A stretch of DNA of 18,573 bases, taken from contig URHG01000048.1 in the NCBI GenBank assembly GCA_900547555.1, forward strand, positions 1 to 18,573. The letters run 5' to 3'. The notes under the pieces were generated by a model. That model saw only the letters and a program-made list of their open reading frames with translations, had not been told where the DNA came from and made no database searches. This document shows, in pieces, positions 7,704 through 14,059 of the stretch. Positions within the stretch are counted from its first letter, which is position 1; the number at the start of each line of letters is the position of its first letter. The stretch is from an uncultured Porphyromonadaceae bacterium. GTDB taxonomy: Bacteria; Bacteroidota; Bacteroidia; Bacteroidales; UBA11471. A program made the position numbers and the translations under genes.

Positions 7704-8246
7704 TCAAGGAATATCGATATACTTATGAGTTTGCAGGCTGAGCGACCATTCCGGGTGGGCAAGAATATATTGTATGACTTCTTGTGTATTGCGACAGGAG
7801 CAAGGCTGCAAATACCTGTGTTCAGCGTTGAAATGCGACCATGAATCGACATCTTGCCCCGTAAAAACGATTTTCAATTCGTCTGCCCGGTCGAGTGCTA
7901 TCCGGGAGGTTTTGGGACTTACCGTAATCCAGTCGATGCCGTCGGGTAGGGGGTGAGTACCGTTTGTCTCGATATGTATGATATAGCCGAGGTTGTGCAG
8001 CAGGTCGATGAAAGGACGATCGATTTGTAACGCCGGTTCTCCACCGGTGAGACATACGCGCCGGGTGGGAAACGTTTTTATTCTATCGATGATTTCGTCA
8101 TCGCTCATTTCGGTATGAGAATGATGTTCCGTATCGCAAAAGTCGCATCGTAGGTTGCACCCCGAGAATCGAATGAAAATAATCGGGGTACCGCTCCAAA
8201 AACCTTCACCCTGCAATGAATAAAATATTTCGTTAATCTTCTTCAT
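7704..8246 (-). CDS. queE: 7-carboxy-7-deazaguanine synthase QueE (radical SAM)
   Basis: QueE turns 6-carboxy-tetrahydropterin into 7-carboxy-7-deazaguanine, the step that builds the deazapurine ring on the way to queuosine in tRNA. The 180-residue protein shows NEIFYSLQGEGFWSGTP at the start and C30-X3-C34-X2-C37 (CNLRCDFC), the three cysteines of the radical-SAM [4Fe-4S] cluster. LTGGEPALQ (near residues 66-74) is the SAM-binding GGEP motif, and the protein ends LSLQTHKYIDIP, the usual QueE C terminus. It is at the short end of the family, with nothing missing. Its ATG overlaps the queD stop by 14 bases, so the two are co-translated; the product of QueD is the substrate of QueE. Confidence 0.96.
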   Translation of the reverse strand: MKKINEIFYSLQGEGFWSGTPIIFIRFSGCNLRCDFCDTEHHSHTEMSDDEIIDRIKTFPTRRVCLTGGEPALQIDRPFIDLLHNLGYIIHIETNGTHPLPDGIDWITVSPKTSRIALDRADELKIVFTGQDVDSWSHFNAEHRYLQPCSCRNTQEVIQYILAHPEWSLSLQTHKYIDIP

Positions 8247-8565
8247 AACAAGCTATGTTGTTTTCCGATTCTTGCACTTCGACTTTGTAGCAGTGGGGAA
8301 TCTGTTCGCAAATCCACTTTGCCATGTTCTCCGCAGTCGGATTGAACGGCAGTATATCGTTGAGATTTTTATGATCGAGTTTTTCCTTGATCGCGTTTTT
8401 TATGACAGAAAAGTCTATTACCATTCCGTCCCGGTTCAAGTCTTTCGCCCGACAATATACGGTAATGATCCAGTTGTGGCCGTGTAAATTTTCGCATTTG
8501 CTTTCGTATGACAGGTGCAACTGGTGGGAAGCACTTATTTCAAGGCGTTTTTTGACGTAGTACAT
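8233..8565 (-). CDS. queD: 6-carboxytetrahydropterin synthase QueD
   Basis: QueD converts 7,8-dihydroneopterin triphosphate to 6-carboxy-tetrahydropterin, the substrate of QueE. Counting from MYYVKKRLEISASH, the zinc ligands are H14, H28 and H30 (NLHGHNW) and the catalytic cysteine is C24. D/H residues in KLDHKNLND and the C-terminal VEVQESENN complete the active site. The frame is open seven codons further to a TTG at 8586, but that TTG lies inside the -7 box TATCTTTG (8584-8591), so transcription should start downstream of it; I therefore take the ATG at 8565. It gives 110 residues, normal for bacterial QueD. First gene of the queD-queE(-transporter) unit. queC and queF are not in the window. 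Confidence 0.94.
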   Translation of the reverse strand: MYYVKKRLEISASHQLHLSYESKCENLHGHNWIITVYCRAKDLNRDGMVIDFSVIKNAIKEKLDHKNLNDILPFNPTAENMAKWICEQIPHCYKVEVQESENNIACYEED

Positions 8566-8583
8566 ATTTTTTTGTTTTGACTG

Positions 8584-8591
8584 CAAAGATA
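8584..8591 (-). promoter_or_regulatory. -7 box (TATCTTTG) for queD-queE
   Basis: Minus-strand TATCTTTG 18 bases before the queD ATG. It overlaps the alternative TTG start and so argues for the downstream ATG. The leader would be short, about 10-15 bases, leaving little room for a riboswitch. Confidence 0.65.
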
Positions 8592-8769
8592 GCGATTCTT
8601 TGTTTTTTTGTAGCTAAGTTTGATGCCAATCGGTCGGTTTGTCGTTTTTAAAAGGAGATGTTTATATTAAGAAGAAAATACGGGGTAAGCCTTGTTCGTG
8701 GAAATAGGACTTATTTTTTTGTACTTATTTGTAGGTAGGTAACGATTGTATTTTAATGAAATTGAGGGA

Positions 8770-8800
8770 TTGTATCGGAGCTTTGGCTTTTGTTCCTTTG
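8770..8800 (+). promoter_or_regulatory. Promoter of the flavodoxin gene
   Basis: TTG (8770-8772), a 20-base spacer and TTCCTTTG (8793-8800), a one-base departure from TAnnTTTG. It lies 24 bases before the flavodoxin ATG. The remaining bases between it and the queD box (8592-8769) hold no gene I can support. Confidence 0.6.
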
Positions 8801-8824
8801 TACTGAACTTAAAAAACGAAAATT

Positions 8825-9328
8825 ATGATAGGAATATTTTTTGGAAGTACGACCGGAACAAACGAAGAATTAGCCGGTAAAATTGCAGAAAAACTGAATG
8901 TGGCAGCCTCCGATGTACACAATGTCGGGAATACACAAGCCGATGCCGTAGCTTCTTACGATGTTCTTTTGTTGGGAACTTCGACATGGGGCGATGGGGA
9001 GCTGCAAGATGACTGGTATGATTTCTTGGACGCTTTGAAAAAACAAGATTTGTCCGGTAAAAAGGTCGGACTTTTCGGTTGCGGCGATTCCGAGTCTTAT
9101 CCCGATACTTTCTGTGATGGAGTGGGGCTTATCTATGAAGCTCTTGCCGGTACGGGTTGTACCTTTGTCGGGGCTTATACACCGTGGGGATATTCGGTAA
9201 CCGATTCGAAAATAAGTAAAGATGGAAAATTCGTCGGTCTTGCTGTCGATGAGTGCAATGAAAGCTCTGCGACCGAAGAACGCCTCGACCAATGGATTTC
9301 CGCTCTTAAAATCGACGGCGCTTTATGA
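8825..9328 (+). CDS. fldA: Flavodoxin (long-chain)
   Basis: Flavodoxin is a small cytoplasmic FMN protein that replaces ferredoxin as a low-potential electron carrier, mostly when iron is short. The 167-residue protein opens MIGIFFGSTTGTNEELA, the FMN-phosphate loop (residues 7-12). It then has TSTWGDGELQDDWYDF (the Trp loop over the flavin) and LFGCGDSESYPDTFCDGVG (the second flavin loop). About 20 extra residues (YTPWGYSVTDSKI..) in the last third mark it as long-chain. Its TGA stop overlaps the ATG of the DUF2023 gene as ATGA, so the two are coupled. It has its own promoter, and may serve the ferredoxin-dependent IorAB made from the right end of the window (inference). Confidence 0.96.
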   Translation: MIGIFFGSTTGTNEELAGKIAEKLNVAASDVHNVGNTQADAVASYDVLLLGTSTWGDGELQDDWYDFLDALKKQDLSGKKVGLFGCGDSESYPDTFCDGVGLIYEALAGTGCTFVGAYTPWGYSVTDSKISKDGKFVGLAVDECNESSATEERLDQWISALKIDGAL

Positions 9329-9708
9329 GCATGGAGGAGTATGGCCGGTTCGATTCGATGAAGCTCTACCTTCACCAGATTTACGAGCTGAAGAAAGGAG
9401 TGCGTAATCTCGTGTTGTGTACGATGACCGATGAGTGCGCCGAATTGTTGATCGAGCGGCTCAAAAGCCAGCATATCGACTATGTGAAGCAGTTTGCGGG
9501 AGTCGACAAGGTAAATCTTTATTTCGGCAAACGTCAATGCCTCGATGTCGTGCGGCATTTCATCTCCAAACCCATACACCAGCTCACCCCCGAAGAAGAT
9601 TTTATGTTGGGGGTGATGCTGGGTTATGACTTGACGATGCAGTGCGAGCGTTTTTGCTGTCGTCGTTCGGGTCATGCCCCCAAAAGAGTTTTTGCTTCTG
9701 CTTTGTAG
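9325..9708 (+). CDS. DUF2023 family protein, coupled to flavodoxin
   Basis: A 127-residue cytoplasmic protein without membrane spans. It matches the pattern of DUF2023, a family of unknown function usually found next to flavodoxin. Recognisable parts are MKLYLHQIYELKKGVRNLVL, LIERLKSQHIDYVKQ and LTPEEDFMLGVMLGYDLTMQCERF. The ATG at 9325 overlaps the flavodoxin stop (ATGA). A second in-frame ATG at 9358 (MKLYLHQ) would also give a family-like start, so the first 11 residues are uncertain. Cysteines lie in DECAE and QCERFCCRR, the latter two adjacent. Fixed coupling suggests it acts on or with flavodoxin, for instance in folding, FMN loading or partner docking; none of that is shown by the sequence. 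It ends in TAG. Confidence 0.88.
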   Translation: MSMEEYGRFDSMKLYLHQIYELKKGVRNLVLCTMTDECAELLIERLKSQHIDYVKQFAGVDKVNLYFGKRQCLDVVRHFISKPIHQLTPEEDFMLGVMLGYDLTMQCERFCCRRSGHAPKRVFASAL

Positions 9709-9749
9709 TAAAAATCGTAATAAAATAGATTTTCTCACACCAAAATGAC

Positions 9750-9757
9750 TATATTTG
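9750..9757 (+). promoter_or_regulatory. -7 box (TATATTTG) for the RIC-LuxR pair
   Basis: TATATTTG just before the open frame. Transcription from it should begin near 9761, after the in-frame ATG at 9759, so it decides in favour of the ATG at 9786 or 9789. No clear -33 TTG. Confidence 0.5.
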
Positions 9758-9785
9758 TATGACCGATATACATGGAATACAGCCT

Positions 9786-10484
9786 ATGATGTACAGACTT
9801 GGCAAATACAAGGAAACCGACCCTATGAGTGTGTTGGTGTGTGAAAATTATCCGATACTTCTGGTTATGAGTCGTTTTGGTATCCCTTTGGGATTCGGCG
9901 ACAAGACGATCGAAGAGGTGTGCCGCGATAATCGGGTCGATGTAGATACCTTTCTCTCTATAACCAACTGTTTGCTCGACGAGGATCATGCCGAGGTCGA
10001 GAATGCCCGGTTTTCGATAGAAGCGATGATGCAGTATTTGCATAATTCCCATGATTATTTCTTAGATTTCAAGTTGCCGGCTATCCGACGACGTTTGCTC
10101 GATGCGATCGATTGCGGGCAAAAAGATGTTTCGTTTGCCATACTGTGTTTTTTCGATGAGTATGCAGCCGAAGTACAGAAACACATGCTTTACGAGGAGC
10201 AGGTCGTCTATCCCTATGTAACGGCCCTTCTTAAAAAAGATACGCTCCCGAAAGGATACAATATCGAAGTTTTCAGTAAACAACACGATCAGGTAGAAGC
10301 GAAGTTGGGAGAATTGAAAAATATTCTCATCAAATATTATCCGGCGGAGAGTAGCAATGAATTGAATTCCGTTTTATTCGATATATTTACTTGTGAAGAA
10401 GATTTGGCTTCGCATAATTATATCGAAAATGCTTTGTTTATCCCCGCCATTAAAAAACTCGAACAAGAACGGAAGAACGTATGA
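9786..10484 (+). CDS. Hemerythrin-domain di-iron protein, RIC/YtfE-ScdA-like
   Basis: RIC proteins hold a di-iron centre in a four-helix bundle and are linked to repair of iron-sulfur proteins after nitric oxide or peroxide damage. Counting from MMYRLGKYKETD, the ligands are visible with the YtfE order: H86 (YLHNSH), H133 and E137 (HMLYEE), H167 (SKQHDQ), and H210 and E214 (ASHNYIENALF). The N-terminal about 65 residues look like the ScdA_N domain, but where E. coli YtfE has the Cys-Cys pair after the GI(D/A) turn this protein reads FGIPLGFGDKTIEEVC, so the pair is absent. The ATG at 9759 is rejected because of the -7 box at 9750-9757. The stop overlaps the LuxR-type regulator start (ATGA). 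Likely cytoplasmic. Confidence 0.9.
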   Translation: MMYRLGKYKETDPMSVLVCENYPILLVMSRFGIPLGFGDKTIEEVCRDNRVDVDTFLSITNCLLDEDHAEVENARFSIEAMMQYLHNSHDYFLDFKLPAIRRRLLDAIDCGQKDVSFAILCFFDEYAAEVQKHMLYEEQVVYPYVTALLKKDTLPKGYNIEVFSKQHDQVEAKLGELKNILIKYYPAESSNELNSVLFDIFTCEEDLASHNYIENALFIPAIKKLEQERKNV

Positions 10485-11089
10485 AGTCGTTGTTGAAAAT
10501 AGCTGTCGTAGAGCCGTCTCTTATTATACGCAACGGAATCTTATCGGTGTTGCGGCGACTCTCGTCGTTGGATATAGAGATCATAGAAATTTCTGATGTT
10601 ACGCAGCTGCAATCGACTTTGTCTTGGAGAAAGCCCGATATTCTGATTGTCGATTCGGTCATACTCGGAGCCTTTTCTCTCCAACAGATAAAAAAAGAAT
10701 CCGAAGGATTGAAGTGTGTCGCTTTGCAGCACACTCTTGCCGATGCTTCTACTTTGAAAGGTTATGACGAAGTCATAACGGTATATGATACGGCCGAGTC
10801 TATTCGGGAGAAAATCGAGAAACTCAATGAACTGTCGACGGAAGAAACGTTACAGGAACCTCTTACCGAGAGGGAAAAAGAAATAATCATCGGTGTTGTA
10901 AAAGGCTGGACAAATAAACAGATAGCGGAGAAATTGTGTCTGTCGGCACATACGGTAATTACCCATCGGCGTAATATTGCCGCTAAGTTGCAGATACATA
11001 GTGCAGCAGGTCTTACGATTTATGCCATTGTCAACCATTTTGTCGACTTGAATGACGTTAAAGGGTCGATCCATAAGAAAGAAGAATAG
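10481..11089 (+). CDS. LuxR/NarL-type response regulator with partly degenerate receiver
   Basis: A 202-residue DNA-binding regulator. The C-terminal part (about residues 127-187) is a LuxR-type helix-turn-helix with LTEREKEIIIGVVKGWTNKQ as first helices and SAHTVITHRRNIAAKL as recognition region. The N-terminal part is receiver-like: IAVVEPSLIIRNGI, then PDILIVDSV with D58 at the phosphorylation site. The usual Asp-Asp pair near the start is reduced to one acid (E11), and the Thr/Ser position after the fourth strand reads CVALQH, so phosphorylation may not control it. No histidine kinase is nearby. It is coupled by ATGA to the RIC-like gene, so it probably controls, or is controlled with, the stress response that gene serves. 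It ends in TAG ahead of a strong terminator. Confidence 0.9.
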   Translation: MKSLLKIAVVEPSLIIRNGILSVLRRLSSLDIEIIEISDVTQLQSTLSWRKPDILIVDSVILGAFSLQQIKKESEGLKCVALQHTLADASTLKGYDEVITVYDTAESIREKIEKLNELSTEETLQEPLTEREKEIIIGVVKGWTNKQIAEKLCLSAHTVITHRRNIAAKLQIHSAAGLTIYAIVNHFVDLNDVKGSIHKKEE

Positions 11090-11142
11090 TCCGTAATAAT
11101 AATTGTTGTGTTTTATTCCGGTTCTCCTTTGACCGGAGAGCG

Positions 11143-11168
11143 AAAATTCCCTTCGGGGAATTTTTTTT
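11143..11168 (+). terminator. Terminator with UUCG tetraloop
   Basis: A 9-bp perfect stem AAAATTCCC (11143-11151) and GGGAATTTT (11156-11164) closes a TTCG loop, the very stable C-UUCG-G cap, and ends in a run of eight T. It lies 53 bases after the regulator stop. A second small hairpin (TCTCC/GGAGA) precedes it. Confidence 0.92.
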
Positions 11169-11189
11169 ATAAATTAAATTCTCCGAATA

Positions 11190-11219
11190 TTTGTTCCCGG
11201 ATTTATAAACGTATATTTG
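11190..11219 (+). promoter_or_regulatory. Promoter of the hydrolase-thioesterase pair
   Basis: TTTG (11190-11193), an 18-base spacer and TATATTTG (11212-11219). The box is only 6 bases before the ATG at 11226, so the mRNA would be nearly leaderless. Confidence 0.55.
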
Positions 11220-11225
11220 TATACT

Positions 11226-12188
11226 ATGAGACGAACAGTAATCCTAATTTTCTTTTTTGCTCTTGCGTGTCGGTTGTCGGCTGGGTCGGTCGTTCCGGTA
11301 TGGAAAGATGTTGTCTATAAAGAGACCGATGGCAGGCCTTTGAAACTCGATATCTATCTATCTCCGGCGGGAATTTTACCCGGGACCCGTTGTCCGGTCG
11401 TTGTATATATTCATGGTGGTTCGTGGATAACCGGCGGTAAAGAGGCTTTTGTCATTCCGTATATGGAAGAGGTCTTTTGCTCCATTCTTGATGAGGGGTA
11501 TGCCGTAGTAAGTATCGAGTATCTTCTTGCCGATACGTTGGGTAAAACGGCCTCCTTTCCCGAAGCGGTTATCGATTGCAAAGATGCTGTGCGATGGGTG
11601 AGAGCCCATGCCGGTGAGTACGGTCTCGACTCTGCTCGTATCGGTTTATGGGGTTCTTCGGCCGGAGCGCATCTTTCGTTGTTGTGTGCATACACACCCG
11701 ATACCCTTTTCAGGGGAGATGCATTGTTGTCGGATTTTTCGGCCGATGTCGATTATGTGATAGATGATTACGGGCCTGCCGATCTGAATAAGTTGTTCCG
11801 TACACGTCTCGGTCCCGTGTTGCTGGGTTGTGTGAAATTGTTTGTACCTTCACTTTATAAAGAACGGGAGATGATGTTATCGGTATTCTTGGGAGCAGAG
11901 CGAAACAGGAAACAAATTAAAACTGTTTGCGAATATTATTCGCCGACGACTTATGCGGGTAAAAAGTCGGTTCCTACGCTTTTGCTGCATGGTGATAAGG
12001 ATAAGGTCGTTCCGTTGAAACAATCCCGTAAACTTGCCAAGATGCTGAAAAAGAATAAGGTTGCCCATCGATTGGTTATTTACCCCGGTGCCGGCCATTC
12101 ATTTCGTACGTTTACTCGGCAGGATATAGATAATATTCGTGATAACGTACTCGATTTTCTACATCTTTATTCTCATAAAAAACATTGA
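11226..12188 (+). CDS. Secreted alpha/beta hydrolase (esterase/lipase, BD-FAE-like)
   Basis: A 320-residue serine hydrolase with an N-terminal signal sequence (MRRTVILIFFFALACRLSAG). C15 is not in a good lipobox, so I favour export over a lipoprotein, without certainty. The oxyanion motif HGGSW is at 63-67. The nucleophile is S145 in GSSAG (143-147), the acid D259 in HGDKDKVVP, and the base H291 in GAGHSF. This triad and the spacing fit the carboxylesterase / bacterial feruloyl-esterase-like group, which often removes acyl groups from plant or host glycans; the substrate here is unknown. The start is the ATG at 11226 rather than the TTG at 11217, which lies inside the -7 box. The thioesterase gene follows after 3 bases. 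Confidence 0.9.
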   Translation: MRRTVILIFFFALACRLSAGSVVPVWKDVVYKETDGRPLKLDIYLSPAGILPGTRCPVVVYIHGGSWITGGKEAFVIPYMEEVFCSILDEGYAVVSIEYLLADTLGKTASFPEAVIDCKDAVRWVRAHAGEYGLDSARIGLWGSSAGAHLSLLCAYTPDTLFRGDALLSDFSADVDYVIDDYGPADLNKLFRTRLGPVLLGCVKLFVPSLYKEREMMLSVFLGAERNRKQIKTVCEYYSPTTYAGKKSVPTLLLHGDKDKVVPLKQSRKLAKMLKKNKVAHRLVIYPGAGHSFRTFTRQDIDNIRDNVLDFLHLYSHKKH

Positions 12189-12191
12189 ATT

Positions 12192-12602
12192 ATGACATTA
12201 AAAGAATATCTTTCTGAAAAAGATCGCTTTGCGTCCGATGCCGGAGTCGAGTTGCTTGAAATAAAAGAGGGATATGCCCGAGCTCGTATGCTGGTGCAAC
12301 TGAAGCATCTTAACGGCGGTGGAGTCTGTCAGGGTGGAGCTATTTTTACATTGGCCGATTTGGCTTTTGCCGCTGCTGCCAATAGCCATAAAGTACTTAC
12401 GTTGTCCGTATCGTCGAATATCAGTTTTTTCCGCTCCGAGTCCGACGGATATTTATATGCAGAGGCTATGGAATTGGTCAATCATAAAAAAGTCCCTTAT
12501 ATAGAGGTGCAGATAACCAATGAGCAAGGCGATTTGGTTGCATTGATGACCTCGTCGGGCTATCGTAAAACTTGTGAACTCTCGGTTTCGGGTCTCATGT
12601 AA
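12192..12602 (+). CDS. PaaI-like hotdog-fold acyl-CoA thioesterase
   Basis: A 136-residue single hotdog-domain protein. The stretch LKHLNGGGVCQGGAIFTLAD (37-56), continuing into LAFAAAAN, is the PaaI signature, with N41 and D56 at the usual catalytic places and Gln47 where many PaaI enzymes have His. PaaI-type enzymes hydrolyse CoA thioesters of aryl or short acyl acids and act as tetramers in the cytoplasm. It is co-transcribed with the exported hydrolase (3-base gap), not with the aryl-CoA ligase operon, which lies on the other strand beyond the RES gene. A link to phenylacetyl-CoA is possible but only suggested by vicinity. No terminator is seen after its stop. Confidence 0.9.
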   Translation: MTLKEYLSEKDRFASDAGVELLEIKEGYARARMLVQLKHLNGGGVCQGGAIFTLADLAFAAAANSHKVLTLSVSSNISFFRSESDGYLYAEAMELVNHKKVPYIEVQITNEQGDLVALMTSSGYRKTCELSVSGLM

Positions 12603-12638
12603 GTGAATATTTATCTTAGACACGACAAATAAATAAAG

Positions 12639-13532
12639 ATGAGAGTAGATAGAGAAAATCCTAATCAGTATTTTGGTGAAACTGATGCAAGTTATAGTGC
12701 TCGTCAACTTTGGTATGCATTTAAGGACGCAGTATTTTATAAAGAACGCTTTTTTGTAAAGCATCAACTATTAGATATTCTTTCAAAATATATGTCGGAA
12801 AATGTAATCGAGATCCCATTTGGCCAGATATTTTTTAGGGCAAGAATTATAGATGATAGTTGTATAAATGATCATATGGTATATAAATGCTATGGTGTTC
12901 CAGATGGTGAGCGATTAGATATGAGGTATCATAGTAAGTCTAATCCGTTCAGGGGGCTTACAAAGGAGGCTTCTTTTGTTCCACCTAAAGAGGTGAAAGT
13001 TTTAGGAGGACGGGCAAATCCTAAATATGTTAAATATCTTTATGTATCAGAAGACCCAACAACAACTTTATTTGAAGTAAGGCCATTTATATTTGATAGT
13101 GTAAATATTGCGCAGATAAGAATTAATAGTCCTCTTAAAATTGCTAATATTGCGGTTGATCTAGAATTATCTGGAAATAAAGATGCAACAATAGAAATGT
13201 ATGTTATGGGAATGATTCAAGAGGCATTTTCTAGACCAATTAGCAATCCCGATGATTACATTCCGACCTAGATCATAGCAGAGTACATAAAAAGCCTTGG
13301 ATATGATGGAATACGATATAATAGTTCTTTACATTTTGGTGGTGTAAATTTGACTATATTTAACTATGAAAAATGTGAAGCTGTCTCTTCACAAGATTTT
13401 AGAATAGAGGATATAAAGATAACAGCAATAGCTGCGATTGGTAGTGCTAATTATCAAGGAGATTTGGTGTGTATTAAAGATAATGAGCCATTGTATCAGG
13501 ATTATGAAAAGTTGATATTTGTAAAAAAGTAA
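12639..13532 (+). pseudogene. RES-domain toxin-type gene, interrupted by an in-frame TAG
   Basis: Read as one frame of 297 codons, this is a RES-family protein (NAD+ phosphorylase/glycohydrolase toxins of Xre-RES pairs and relatives). Visible are Arg67 (FFRAR), RANPKYVKYLYVSEDPTTTL leading to Glu146 (LFEVRP), and IAEYIKSLGYDGIRYNS with Ser229. Codon 211 (13269-13271) is TAG between YIPT and IIAEYIKS, where homologs would be expected to carry Gln; CAG to TAG is one C-to-T change. The stop-terminated product (12639-13271) keeps R and E but loses S, so it should be inactive. The rest (13272-13532) stays open and in frame to TAA. A near-consensus box TATCTTAG lies at 12613-12620. Codon use is AT-rich (13141-13200: 18/60 G+C) unlike its neighbours, and there is no Xre antitoxin beside it. 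About 60 residues precede the RES core. Confidence 0.85.
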
Positions 13533-13574
13533 TATTGGTTTATCAAAATAATGGATTATCATTTGATTTTCAAT

Positions 13575-13610
13575 ACAAGGCCGCCTATATAATGATATAG
13601 GCGGCCTTGT
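13575..13610. terminator. Strong bidirectional hairpin terminator
   Basis: A perfect 16-bp stem, ACAAGGCCGCCTATAT (13575-13590) with ATATAGGCGGCCTTGT (13595-13610), and an AATG loop. It lies between the end of the RES gene (13532) and the stop of the ACT gene (13628), which converge. Both flanks are only moderately T-rich. Confidence 0.85.
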
Positions 13611-13627
13611 GTTCAGGGAAACGGAAT

Positions 13628-14047
13628 TCAGATATTGCATTTATCGATGATTTTGCAATGGTTCTTTTGTAATATTTCGATGCATTTTTTCAGGTCGGTG
13701 GGACGAATGATTGTTCGGGCCGTATCTCCTTCGGAGAACGCATACATATATTCGATAAAGATATTTTCGGCCGCAAGGTAGTCGAGTACGGCCGAGAGGG
13801 ATCCGGGGGTATTTGGGCATTGTATGCACACGACATCGGTGAGCATGACTGCGAAATCAGAGGCCCGTAATGCGCTTACCGCTTTTTCTACGTCGGAGAC
13901 AATGAGCCGCAGGATTCCGAAATCGGCCGTTTCGGCCATACTGAAAGCCTGCATATTGATACCTTCTTTGGCCAGTACTTTGGCTACATCATTGATACGG
14001 CCATTTTTGTTTTCCAAGAATATGGATAGTTGTTTGATGGTTATCAT
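13628..14047 (-). CDS. Tandem ACT-domain protein
   Basis: A 139-residue cytoplasmic protein made of two ACT domains, about 1-68 (MITIKQLSIFLENKNGRIND.., INMQAFSMAETADFGILRL) and 70-139 (DVVCIQCPNTPGSLSAVLDY.., NIFIEYMYAFSEG). ACT domains bind amino acids and act as allosteric sensors. It has no catalytic domain. It is the last gene of the aryl-acid operon, 12 bases after the ligase stop, so it probably senses an aromatic amino acid and tunes the ligase or the oxidoreductase; the partner is an inference. The same gene commonly accompanies PaaK-type ligases in anaerobes. The hairpin at 13575-13610 ends its transcript. Confidence 0.92.
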   Translation of the reverse strand: MITIKQLSIFLENKNGRINDVAKVLAKEGINMQAFSMAETADFGILRLIVSDVEKAVSALRASDFAVMLTDVVCIQCPNTPGSLSAVLDYLAAENIFIEYMYAFSEGDTARTIIRPTDLKKCIEILQKNHCKIIDKCNI

Positions 14048-14059
14048 AGCTGTTGTTTA

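Noticed and set aside
8657..8737. Short open frame (26 codons) after an AAGGAG sequence
   Set aside because: The AGGAG directly abuts the ATG, too close to serve as a ribosome site, and the frame is short in an AT-rich promoter region.
9709..9740. Hairpin after the DUF2023 gene (AAAATC/GATTTT)
   Set aside because: Only six A-T-rich pairs with a long loop and no T run; too weak to call a terminator.
12639..13532. Stop-codon recoding (TAG read as Gln, as in some gut phages)
   Set aside because: Two neighbouring chromosomal genes end in TAG (9706-9708, 11087-11089), and no phage gene or suppressor tRNA is in the window. A plain nonsense mutation or sequence error is simpler.
12192..13532. Toxin-antitoxin pair of thioesterase and RES protein
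   Set aside because: The upstream gene is a clear PaaI-type hotdog enzyme with base composition unlike the RES gene, not an Xre/DUF2384 antitoxin.
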